Shown here piece by piece: positions 1 to 4,925 of a stretch of DNA of 5,419 nt (position 1 is the first letter of the stretch; each line of letters begins with the position of its first letter). The notes beneath the pieces are model-generated. The model was given only the letters and a program-made list of their open reading frames with translations. It searched no databases and was not told the origin of the DNA. The translations under genes were made by a program, and so were the position numbers. The stretch is from an uncultured Acidimicrobiia bacterium (GTDB lineage Bacteria; Actinomycetota; Acidimicrobiia; Spongiisociales; Spongiisociaceae): NCBI GenBank assembly GCA_937900165.1, contig CALCCX010000208.1, positions 1 to 5,419 of the forward strand. Direction: 5' to 3'.

Positions 1-124
1 GTCACATCTATATCGTATGACCTGTTTTGCCTGCACGTCTGCCTACTTCGTGTTAACTTGGATGGGTGTGGGTACAAGATTTTTAGCTTGTTTTTTTGTT
101 TGTTTTTCTTTTTTTTTTTTTTTT
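1..124. other. Non-genomic contig tail (noise beyond adapter)
   Basis: This stretch lies outside the adapter at 125-190 and is not credible genome sequence. Positions 102-124 are almost pure T, the complement of the A run that follows read-through adapters. Positions 1-35 resemble an error-laden copy of the adapter's index and flow-cell part (GTCACA, ATATC, GTATG and a TGTTTTGCCTG-like ending, in order). No gene is supported here, and any frame starting here and running into the genomic part is chimeric. Confidence 0.85.
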
Positions 125-190
125 CAAGCAGAAGACGGCATACGAGATATATCAGTGTGACTGGAGTTCAGACGTGTGCTCTTCCGATCT
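125..190 (-). other. Illumina TruSeq i7 adapter (artefact)
   Basis: Positions 125-148 match the P7 flow-cell oligo (CAAGCAGAAGACGGCATACG, then AGAT). Positions 149-156 are the index ATATCAGT, and 157-190 are the read-2 primer region ending in CTCTTCCGATCT. The index is the reverse complement of ACTGATAT in the right-hand adapter, so both ends come from one library. Translated, it yields the well-known spurious peptide KQKTAYEI. The genomic insert starts at 191. Confidence 0.98.
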
Positions 191-311
191 GACCCTAGTG
201 GTGTGTCGGCTCCGACAGCGAACCGTCGACTCTGGGAAGAATTGTCAAAGGCACTTCGGGACGGGCCTTTGGTCCCTGTCCGTTCCGGCTGTAGCGGACA
301 AGGATATCTGC
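191..311 (+). promoter_or_regulatory. Hairpin-rich leader of the redox operon
   Basis: No gene is visible in this 121-base stretch between the adapter and the first CDS, but it is dense in potential stem-loops. TGTCGG (204-209) and CCGACA (212-217) form a compact dyad. CAAAGGC (246-252) can pair with GCCTTTG (265-271) across a 12-base loop. GGGAC (258-262), lying in that loop, can pair with GTCCC (272-276), so these two stems compete. TGTCCG (277-282) can pair with CGGACA (295-300), whose last base is the first base of the ribosome-binding sequence AAGGA (300-304). This could be an attenuator-like leader or chance in GC-rich DNA. The promoter is probably lost beyond the contig end. Confidence 0.35.
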
Positions 312-665
312 ATGACCAATGGAGGTTTGGACGACGGATCATCCAACTGTACAAACCTGGCCGAGATCGACGTCGTCTTGGTCACGGCTTTCCGCTGCCA
401 TTTGTGTGACCACGCACGGAGTTTGCTGGACGAACTCGGCGCCCGGTATCCCCTCGCCATTCGCGAGGTGGATCTGGAGAGCGATGAGGGCAGAGACATC
501 GTCAACCGGCTGCGGGTTCCGTTTCCACCCATCTTGTTGCTGAATGGGACCTATTTCGGACACGGAAGACTCTCGCGCGCCAAGCTCGTCAAGACTCTTG
601 GAGAGGTTGCGGGGTTGGAGGGAGTTGTGATGGCCCAATTCGGTCGCCGGCGAACGGCGGACTGA
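312..665 (+). CDS. Glutaredoxin/thioredoxin-like small thiol oxidoreductase
   Basis: The product is 117 residues with a thioredoxin-like fold pattern. A beta strand (about residues 19-26, IDVVLVTAF) leads into the active-site motif C29-H-L-C32, followed by a helix. A second strand (REVDLES, 51-57) and the V-P-F-P-P segment (69-73) follow; the latter supplies the cis-proline loop expected opposite the dithiol, then the strand ILLLNG. There is no signal peptide, so it should act in the cytoplasm. ATG at 312 is chosen because AAGGA (300-304) sits 7 bases upstream; the open frame extends further upstream only through adapter sequence. The stop is one base before the ccdA start, implying cotranslation. 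By context it probably feeds electrons to, or takes them from, the CcdA-like membrane protein. The exact substrate is unknown. It resembles the small glutaredoxin-family proteins often found beside redox genes in actinobacteria. Confidence 0.85.
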   Translation: MTNGGLDDGSSNCTNLAEIDVVLVTAFRCHLCDHARSLLDELGARYPLAIREVDLESDEGRDIVNRLRVPFPPILLLNGTYFGHGRLSRAKLVKTLGEVAGLEGVVMAQFGRRRTAD

Positions 666-666
666 C

Positions 667-1617
667 ATGGAAGGCTTGTTTCTAGGCGGATCCTTGATCG
701 CAGCGTTCCTCGCCGGGGCCGTCGCACTGTTTGCGCCGTGCTGTGTGACCGTGCTGTTTCCCGCCTACCTGTCGGCGGCGGTTCGCAACAGCCGATGGAG
801 GTTGGTGCCATTGACACTGATCTTCGCGACTGGGATTGCCGTGGTTCTCGTCCCGGTCACGCTTGGCCTGTCGATCCTCACCCGGACCCTGCTTCGATAC
901 CACGGCGCTTTCTACGTTGCCGGCGGGGTGCTCATGCTCATCCTCGCCTGGCTGGCATTGTCCGGTAGGGGGTGGGCGTTGCCAATCATGCGTGGATCTC
1001 CAGACGTACAGCGCACCGACTCCGGCGGGGTCTTCGTGCTCGGCGTCTTCTCAGGTGCCGCATCTGCCTGCTGTGCGCCGGTTCTCGCCGGTGTCCTGAC
1101 CCTATCCGCGGTGGCTCCCGGTCTGGTCCAGGGGGTCGGCATCGGGCTGGCCTACGTATTCGGGATGGTCTTTCCCCTTGTTGTGCTGGCCCTTGCCTGG
1201 GACCGATTCGGGTCGAGGGCCCGAGATCGGATTCGCGGGCGGGAGCGGCAGATCCGTCTTGCAGGCCGCAAGCTCAACGTCACGACGCTCGACCTCGTCG
1301 GCGGCGCGATGTTCACTCTGATGGGCCTTGCCATGATCACCATCGGCGTAACCGGGGCAACACTTGTCCCCACGGCTCAGGCCGGTACCGGGATCTGGTT
1401 GCAGGATCGTCTATCGCCGCTCGTGCGGTGGCTCGAACCGATACCTGATCTCGTGATTGGCCTGGTACTGGTTGCCCTGGCGGTGGGAGCGGTGGCCGTC
1501 TCGGGCCGGCGTCGAAGCACTTCAACTGAAAATGACTCCTTATCAGACGGGAACTCCCATGAAGAACGTCAAGAAGCCGCCCAGACAGACCTCCGGGCAT
1601 CCAACGACCGCCTCTAG
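667..1617 (+). CDS. ccdA: CcdA/DsbD-type transmembrane thiol electron carrier
   Basis: This 316-residue protein has the hydrophobic profile of the CcdA/DsbD transmembrane family, which moves reducing equivalents from cytoplasmic thioredoxin-like proteins to extracytoplasmic thiol proteins. Membrane segments are visible at about residues 7-35, 46-70, 80-99, 121-147, 152-177, 208-232 and 260-280. The family's two half-motifs are present: A-P-C25-C26-V-T-V-L-F-P in the first segment (family form: S-P-C-x-x-P) and S-A-C135-C136-A-P in the fourth. Unusually, each active cysteine is followed by a second cysteine. A basic loop (about 180-203) and a polar C-terminal tail (281-316) are probably cytoplasmic. 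The start lies one base after the preceding stop, without a strong Shine-Dalgarno sequence, so translational coupling is likely. The 3' end overlaps the next gene by 59 bases. No cytochrome c assembly genes are nearby, so cytochrome maturation is not the obvious role. Confidence 0.88.
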   Translation: MEGLFLGGSLIAAFLAGAVALFAPCCVTVLFPAYLSAAVRNSRWRLVPLTLIFATGIAVVLVPVTLGLSILTRTLLRYHGAFYVAGGVLMLILAWLALSGRGWALPIMRGSPDVQRTDSGGVFVLGVFSGAASACCAPVLAGVLTLSAVAPGLVQGVGIGLAYVFGMVFPLVVLALAWDRFGSRARDRIRGRERQIRLAGRKLNVTTLDLVGGAMFTLMGLAMITIGVTGATLVPTAQAGTGIWLQDRLSPLVRWLEPIPDLVIGLVLVALAVGAVAVSGRRRSTSTENDSLSDGNSHEERQEAAQTDLRASNDRL

Positions 1618-2164
1618 CAGGACGCGACGGGCGTCGTGGTGGAGCTGGGCGGCCATCGTTCTCCCGCTCGCCGCCGTCATCGCACTCGTGTTGTTCGGGG
1701 GAGGCAATGGATCCGCCGGCGGCTCAGCCGTCGGGTCAGCGGCTCCAGACTTCGACCTCCCGGCCACCGATGGCGGTCGCCAAACACTGGACAGCGTTGT
1801 CTCCGAAGGTGACGCCCTGCTCTATTTCTCGATGGGGCCTGGATGTGATGGGTGTTTCGCCCAGATTCCTGAGGTCGAGGAGGCCCTGGCCGAATTGGGT
1901 ATCAATCTCGTTCCTGTCATGGTTCATTCCGCCGACCAGGTCGCCGCCGAGGCAGCACGTTTCGGAATCACGACACCGATTCTCATCGACGCCGATCGTT
2001 CCGTCTCAGAGGCCTACGGGATGATCGGCGTATACGGGCACCAGGATCGACCAAGCCACAGCTTTGCTCTCGTAGATCAACAGGCAAAGATCAAATGGGT
2101 CCACCACTACGCCGAGATGTTCGTGCCCACCGATCAGCTGCTCAGTGATCTGGGCATCGGGTAG
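1559..2164 (+). CDS. Membrane-anchored TlpA/AhpC-like redoxin
   Basis: This 201-residue protein begins with a basic N-terminus (residues 1-27) and a single hydrophobic anchor (about 28-47). A Gly/Ser linker (47-61) then leads to an extracytoplasmic redoxin domain. That domain opens with the A-P-D-F-D-L-P signature typical of AhpC/TSA and TlpA families. It then has a strand LLYF and the active site G-P-G-C96-D-G-C99, and a likely cis-proline at R-P165-S-H-S-F. There is no lipobox cysteine, so an uncleaved anchor is more likely than a lipoprotein. ATG at 1559 gives a sensible anchor topology; an in-frame ATG at 1532 is the main alternative. The gene overlaps ccdA by 59 bases and is the presumed partner reduced by it. 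The CxxC points to thiol-disulfide exchange rather than classic peroxidase chemistry. Its substrate cannot be read from the sequence. Confidence 0.86.
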   Translation: MKNVKKPPRQTSGHPTTASSRTRRASWWSWAAIVLPLAAVIALVLFGGGNGSAGGSAVGSAAPDFDLPATDGGRQTLDSVVSEGDALLYFSMGPGCDGCFAQIPEVEEALAELGINLVPVMVHSADQVAAEAARFGITTPILIDADRSVSEAYGMIGVYGHQDRPSHSFALVDQQAKIKWVHHYAEMFVPTDQLLSDLGIG

Positions 2165-2358
2165 TTCTAAGCCTGGATCCACCGACTTAGCCTGGATCCA
2201 CCGACTTAGGGAAGCGAGTCGTCCGCCGGGCTGCGCCTCTCCTGCGATTCAGGTTTGTCTCTGCATTCACTTTGTGTGAGGTGGGCCAGGCCTGAGAAAT
2301 CCTTTCCGTGACTGGCGAGGCGGGCGAGGAGCCGATCCGTGCGGTGGATCTAGGCTTA
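2165..2358. other. Gene-free inverted-repeat segment, possible MITE-like remnant
   Basis: No credible gene lies between the redoxin stop and the insertion sequence. The stretch is bounded by inverted copies of CTAAGCCTGGATCCACCG: left arm 2167-2184, right arm complementary at 2342-2359, 17 of 18 pairs matching. The similarity resumes beyond the IS630 insertion: joining 2358 to 3976 restores GGCTTAAGTC, close to GGCTAAGTC on the reverse strand of the left arm. About 150 bases between the arms show no coding pattern. A short non-autonomous element or the collapsed ends of an older insertion sequence would fit; the family cannot be assigned. Confidence 0.5.
2170..2207. repeat. 19-bp perfect tandem direct repeat (two copies)
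   Basis: The unit AGCCTGGATCCACCGACTT occurs at 2170-2188 and again, without a gap, at 2189-2207. It starts six bases after the redoxin stop codon. A diverged, inverted third copy lies at about 2342-2358 and continues across the IS630 insertion at 3976-3979. The internal GGATCC is palindromic. It may be a duplicated terminus of a mobile element or a pair of protein-binding sites. Confidence 0.9.
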
Positions 2359-2387
2359 GTGGTCGTGGTCAGAAGTTCGTCGGTGTA
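2359..2387 (+). repeat. IS630 left terminal inverted repeat
   Basis: It begins with GTGGTCGTG (2359-2367) and ends with CGTCGGTGTA (2378-2387). Both blocks are identical to the reverse complement of the right end; the ten bases between them match at four positions. The stop codon and last codons of the 118-aa gene lie within it. Confidence 0.88.
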
Positions 2388-2725
2388 TCGGTTGTCGGTC
2401 CGGTGGGGTGGTTGAGGTAGAGGCCGGCGGCGCAGTCGAGTGCTTCTTCGGGGGTGCCGGTGGGGTGGCCGGTGGGTAGCAGAGAGTTCTCGTAGCCGTC
2501 TTTGCTGGCGAGGTAGAGGGCGAACGCCCATTGGTTCTGGGAACCGACGTGGCGGAGCCGGAACAGTGGCAGGGTGTCGTCGTCGCTGGTGATCCCGGCG
2601 ATGTATGCGAATGGGCCTCGGTAGCGGATCGTGATTTTGGTCAGGGCGGGCCAGCGGTCACGGCGCCGGGTGTCGAGTCGGTGGCGGAGTGCGTGTTTGG
2701 TGTTGTCGGTGATCGCCGCGGCCAC
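2369..2725 (-). CDS. Conserved hypothetical protein, IS passenger
   Basis: This 118-residue protein has no signal peptide or membrane segment. A basic N-terminal helix region (about 8-24, rich in R and K) precedes W26-P27. A central block follows with R-Y-R-G-P-F-A-Y (about 34-41), then L-P-L-F-R-L-R, then W-A-F-A-L-Y-L-A-S-K-D-G-Y-E, and a terminal T-P-E-E-A-L-D-C-A-A-G-L-Y-L. From memory this pattern matches a family of uncharacterised actinobacterial proteins; I know no function for it. GTG at 2725 is the only plausible start, because the same frame hits the transposase TGA stop eight codons upstream. No good Shine-Dalgarno sequence is seen, so coupling to transposase translation is likely. 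It lies wholly inside the IS630 element, with its stop in the terminal repeat. Conserved aromatic and charged residues argue for a real gene rather than a shadow. Confidence 0.72.
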   Translation of the reverse strand: MAAAITDNTKHALRHRLDTRRRDRWPALTKITIRYRGPFAYIAGITSDDDTLPLFRLRHVGSQNQWAFALYLASKDGYENSLLPTGHPTGTPEEALDCAAGLYLNHPTGPTTDTPTNF

Positions 2726-2746
2726 CGTGTGGAGGGTACAGGGCGG

Positions 2747-3886
2747 TCAGGCCGCTATGGGTTCGTGGTCTGCGATCCGGGCGAGGAGTTCTTTGAGTTC
2801 GCGGCGTCCGAATCCCCACTTGAAGGGTACGGCACCGATGTTGTAGCGGGCCTCGAAGCCGGCGAGTCTGGTACTGATATCGTCGAGTTCGGTGAAGTCG
2901 TTGGGGGACACGACCTTGCGTTGCACAATCGAAAAGTAGATCTCGATCTGGTTCAGCCACGACGCGTGCACCGGCAGATGCACCAGACGGGCGTTCGGCC
3001 AGTCGCCGCGGAGACGATCGGCGGCGGCCTGGCCACGGTGAGAGGACCCGTTGTCCACGATCCAGAACACTCGGCGGGCCGACGCGTAGGGTTCGGTTGT
3101 CATCACTTTGTCAACCAGCCGCCCGAAGGGAACGATGCCCGTCGTATCGTCGCAGCAGCCCATCACCTGCGCCCGCCCCACGTCATAGGCGGCCAGGTAA
3201 GCGAGGGCGCCGTGGCGATCGTATTCGTGTTCGACCCGCATCAGCCGGGACCGGCCCGGCGGCAGGCTCGGGTGGCACCGACAACGAGCCTGGATGCTTG
3301 TCTTTTCGTCAGCGGAGATCACGAACTCGTCATCACTCAACGCCTCACCGGCGAAGCTGCGGGCATACAGATCAAGCACCACTCCAGCCTTGTCAGCGAA
3401 GTGCGGGTCCCGCGGGAAGATCCAAGACCGATGCTGCCACGGCCGGATCGCCGCTCGAGCCAAGACCCGGGACACCGTTGAGCGAGAGATCGCGTCGACT
3501 ACCGAACTGGCAATCAGCTCATCGGCCAATTCGGCACTTGACCACCTCGCCAACGGCACACCACTGAGGGCAGGAAGTTCACAGGCCAACTGGATGACCT
3601 CAGCCCGCACCAGCGGCCCGAACACCCGAGGCCGCCCAGACCTGGGCCGATCCACCAGACCAGCCACGCCTTCGCCGAAGAACCGCTTCCGCCACTTCGA
3701 CACGGTGTCAACATGAACACCGACCATCTCAGCGATCCCCACATTCGACACGCCGACGGCCGCCAAGAGCACAATCCGGGCTCGGACCACCGCCCGCTGC
3801 TCGCTCCGCCCACGCCGAACAACACCCTCCAACACATGCCGATCCCCGTCGCTCAACACAACATTGAACGGACTCGAACGAGACAC
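2747..3886 (-). CDS. IS630-family DDE transposase
   Basis: The product is 379 residues from the GTG at 3886 (V-S-R-S-S-P-F-N). An N-terminal helix-turn-helix region (about residues 30-70) includes V-V-R-A-R-I-V-L-L-A-A and S-K-W-R-K-R-F. A winged-helix-like segment with the link G-L-V-D-R-P-R-S-G-R-P follows, then an RNase H-like catalytic core. The catalytic triad is visible as S-A-D193-E-K-T, W-I-V-D278-N-G-S-S-H and S-W-L-N-Q-I-E315. This is typical of IS630, which cuts and pastes at TA. The frame stays open upstream to 4078, but that extension crosses the terminal repeat and the lspA promoter and lacks family-like sequence, so the shorter start is preferred. No frameshift is seen, and length and motifs suggest a functional enzyme. 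It lies upstream of the 118-aa passenger gene in the same frame. Confidence 0.92.
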   Translation of the reverse strand: MSRSSPFNVVLSDGDRHVLEGVVRRGRSEQRAVVRARIVLLAAVGVSNVGIAEMVGVHVDTVSKWRKRFFGEGVAGLVDRPRSGRPRVFGPLVRAEVIQLACELPALSGVPLARWSSAELADELIASSVVDAISRSTVSRVLARAAIRPWQHRSWIFPRDPHFADKAGVVLDLYARSFAGEALSDDEFVISADEKTSIQARCRCHPSLPPGRSRLMRVEHEYDRHGALAYLAAYDVGRAQVMGCCDDTTGIVPFGRLVDKVMTTEPYASARRVFWIVDNGSSHRGQAAADRLRGDWPNARLVHLPVHASWLNQIEIYFSIVQRKVVSPNDFTELDDISTRLAGFEARYNIGAVPFKWGFGRRELKELLARIADHEPIAA

Positions 3887-3943
3887 CGGACCACCACCCA
3901 ACGACGCGCCGCCCGGCCATCTGCCCCCAACCGCCCCACAGAT

Positions 3944-3972
3944 TACACCGACGTAATTACGCGCACGACCAC
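3944..3972 (-). repeat. IS630 right terminal inverted repeat
   Basis: Read on the minus strand it begins GTGGTCGTG and ends CGTCGGTGTA, matching the left end at 23 of 29 positions. It is followed by TTA at 3973-3975, mirroring TTA at 2356-2358. It probably includes the binding site for the transposase, whose gene starts 57 bases further in. Confidence 0.88.
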
Positions 3973-3993
3973 TTAAGTCAGGAGAGATCGGGC

Positions 3994-4025
3994 TTGACAT
4001 TCCTGTCGACGGGAACGTGGATAAT
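3994..4025 (+). promoter_or_regulatory. lspA promoter with MerR-type dyad operator
   Basis: A perfect -35 box TTGACA (3994-3999) is followed by a 20-base spacer and a -10-like GATAAT (4020-4025). The spacer is nearly filled by an imperfect 22-bp dyad at 3997-4018: half-sites ACATTCCTGTC and GACGGGAACGT, 9 of 11 pairs complementary, with GTCGAC in the centre. An overlong 19-20-bp spacer containing a dyad is the hallmark of promoters activated by MerR-family metal or redox sensors (ZntR, CueR, MerR, SoxR). Transcription would start close to 4032, the lspA ATG, so the mRNA would be leaderless. The regulator itself is not in the window. Function is inferred from architecture only. Confidence 0.65.
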
Positions 4026-4031
4026 TGGACA

Positions 4032-4562
4032 ATGGCTGCCGATCCGACGACTTCGCGAAGTGAACGTGGCGGGTTCAAAGAAAAATGGCTACGCGCTCCC
4101 CGCGTTCGGAACTCCTCTTTGGTCGTGTCGGCCGCGATACTCGGTTCTCTCGCGACAGATCAGGTCAGCAAAGCTGTGGCGGTCAGCTTGCTCAGCTCAG
4201 GACCGGTCACGTTCGGCGGACTGCGGCTGCATCTGGTGGCCAACCGGGGCATCTTGATGGGTGTGCCGGCTCCCACCGCCGTCATCCTGCTGGTAACGAT
4301 CGGGGTCGTAGTCGTAGCTCTGCGCACTTCTCGCACACCCGATCGGATTGCCACGCTCGCCTATGGGCTCATTGCCGGAGGGGCGCTGGGCAACCTCGTC
4401 GACCGCATGATCCAACGCGAGTTGTTCCCCCGTGGCGCCGTGGTCGATTGGATTTCGTTTGGAAAAATGACGTTCAACCTGGCGGATGTCTTCCTGGTCG
4501 TCGGAGTGGCCATGGTGATCCTGTTCGCAGGATCACCTGAAGACTCCCGCCCAGATCAGTGA
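4032..4562 (+). CDS. lspA: Lipoprotein signal peptidase II (LspA)
   Basis: This 176-residue protein has all the key signatures of the aspartyl protease that removes signal peptides from prolipoproteins in the membrane. These are D43-Q-V-S-K47 after the first hydrophobic segment, N71-R-G, G120-N121-L-V-D124-R125, and F148-N-L-A-D152. By family knowledge D124 and D152 are the catalytic pair. Membrane segments are at about 29-49, 82-97, 106-121 and 151-166. An N-terminal polar tail of about 25 residues precedes the first membrane segment. ATG at 4032 is preferred: the upstream in-frame GTG at 4017 overlaps the -10 region, and neither has a Shine-Dalgarno sequence. The promoter looks MerR-controlled, so this may be an accessory stress-linked copy rather than the housekeeping gene. 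Extra lspA genes are known in metal-resistance clusters (for example with pbr genes), but the paralogy is not testable here. Confidence 0.9.
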   Translation: MAADPTTSRSERGGFKEKWLRAPRVRNSSLVVSAAILGSLATDQVSKAVAVSLLSSGPVTFGGLRLHLVANRGILMGVPAPTAVILLVTIGVVVVALRTSRTPDRIATLAYGLIAGGALGNLVDRMIQRELFPRGAVVDWISFGKMTFNLADVFLVVGVAMVILFAGSPEDSRPDQ

Positions 4563-4761
4563 TTCCCGCGCCCGCCCTCGCCACCGTCGCCATCGCTGCT
4601 CCCTTGAGCATTCGATGCTTCGATCGTGAACCCGCTGTTCGACCTGTCTTCGTGGTAGTCAATCATTGCTAGCTCGAGTCGACGATATCCGAGAGCCTTT
4701 CTCTGGCGCCAGCAGAACCGAGATCATCTCTCCCATCTTTGCTGAGACACCTTTCGCCAAC

Positions 4762-4791
4762 GCTATACCGTCCACGCGAATGGAAGGTCAA
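4762..4791 (-). promoter_or_regulatory. Candidate minus-strand promoter with TTCC-type dyad
   Basis: On the minus strand, TTGACC (4791-4786) is followed by an 18-base spacer and TATAGC (4767-4762). Half-sites ACCTTCC (4788-4782) and GGACGGT (4773-4767) are complementary at six of seven positions. TTGACCTTCC is the left half typical of CueR-like MerR operators and resembles TTGACATTCC in the lspA promoter. The spacer is one to two bases short for a MerR site, and no clear gene follows, so it could be a relic of a lost divergent gene. Confidence 0.35.
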
Positions 4792-4912
4792 GGCGAAATC
4801 GCAGAGAATCCGAAGAAATGAACCAGGTTTGCCAGTCGACGACTTTCGCGACAGAGGGCCGATCGGCCCTAGCGACGCCGACAGCACGGCCTGACGATGA
4901 GCGTACGGATTG

Positions 4913-4920
4913 AAGGAGGT
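4913..4920 (+). promoter_or_regulatory. Strong ribosome-binding site
   Basis: AAGGAGGT is a near-perfect Shine-Dalgarno sequence; its GGAGG core ends six bases before ATG 4926. It is by far the strongest in the window, fixes the start of the cysteine-rich gene, and implies efficient translation, in contrast to the leaderless lspA. Confidence 0.9.
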
Positions 4921-4925
4921 TCATC

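Larger units (their letters stand above)
2359..3972 (-). mobile_element. IS630-family insertion sequence with passenger gene
   Basis: The element is about 1.61 kb, delimited by terminal inverted repeats at 2359-2387 and 3944-3972 (23 of 29 positions identical). It is flanked on both sides by TTA (2356-2358 and 3973-3975), consistent with the TA target duplication of IS630/Tc1-mariner elements. Removing it restores GGCTTAAGTC. It carries two minus-strand genes in the same frame: a DDE transposase and, 21 bases downstream of its stop, a 118-aa conserved protein whose stop lies inside the left terminal repeat. Both genes are open and both ends present, so it looks intact. It separates the redox operon from lspA, ending 21 bases before the lspA -35 box. 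Confidence 0.88.
4563..4925. other. Intergenic stretch without a convincing gene
   Basis: These 363 bases between lspA and the cysteine-rich gene contain only short, low-quality open frames on both strands. Two items stand out: a small hairpin AGCAT-TCG-ATGCT (4607-4619) with no T run, so a poor terminator, and a promoter-like dyad on the minus strand (4762-4791). A minus-strand 25-codon frame from ATG at 4735 follows that promoter, but it matches nothing I recognise and may be gene debris. Confidence 0.6.

Noticed and set aside
96..311. N-terminal extension of the glutaredoxin-like ORF
   Set aside because: It is encoded by poly-T, adapter and untranslated leader; the peptide KQKTAYEI is a known adapter translation.
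2723..2749. TGA readthrough giving a transposase-passenger fusion
   Set aside because: Same-frame placement allows it, but there is no readthrough signal visible and a GTG start is available; separate proteins are simpler.
2531..3481. Plus-strand 316-aa ORF
   Set aside because: It is the antisense shadow of the transposase and the 118-aa gene, with no recognisable domain, and the minus-strand frames carry clear motifs.
4017..4031. GTG start for lspA
   Set aside because: It overlaps the proposed -10 box and lies upstream of the likely transcription start, with no ribosome-binding sequence.
3887..4078. 64-residue N-terminal extension of the transposase
   Set aside because: It would cross the IS terminal repeat and the lspA promoter, and it lacks family-like sequence; GTG 3886 fits the family start.
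4607..4619. Rho-independent terminator after lspA
   Set aside because: The 5-bp stem is AT-containing and short, and no T run follows.
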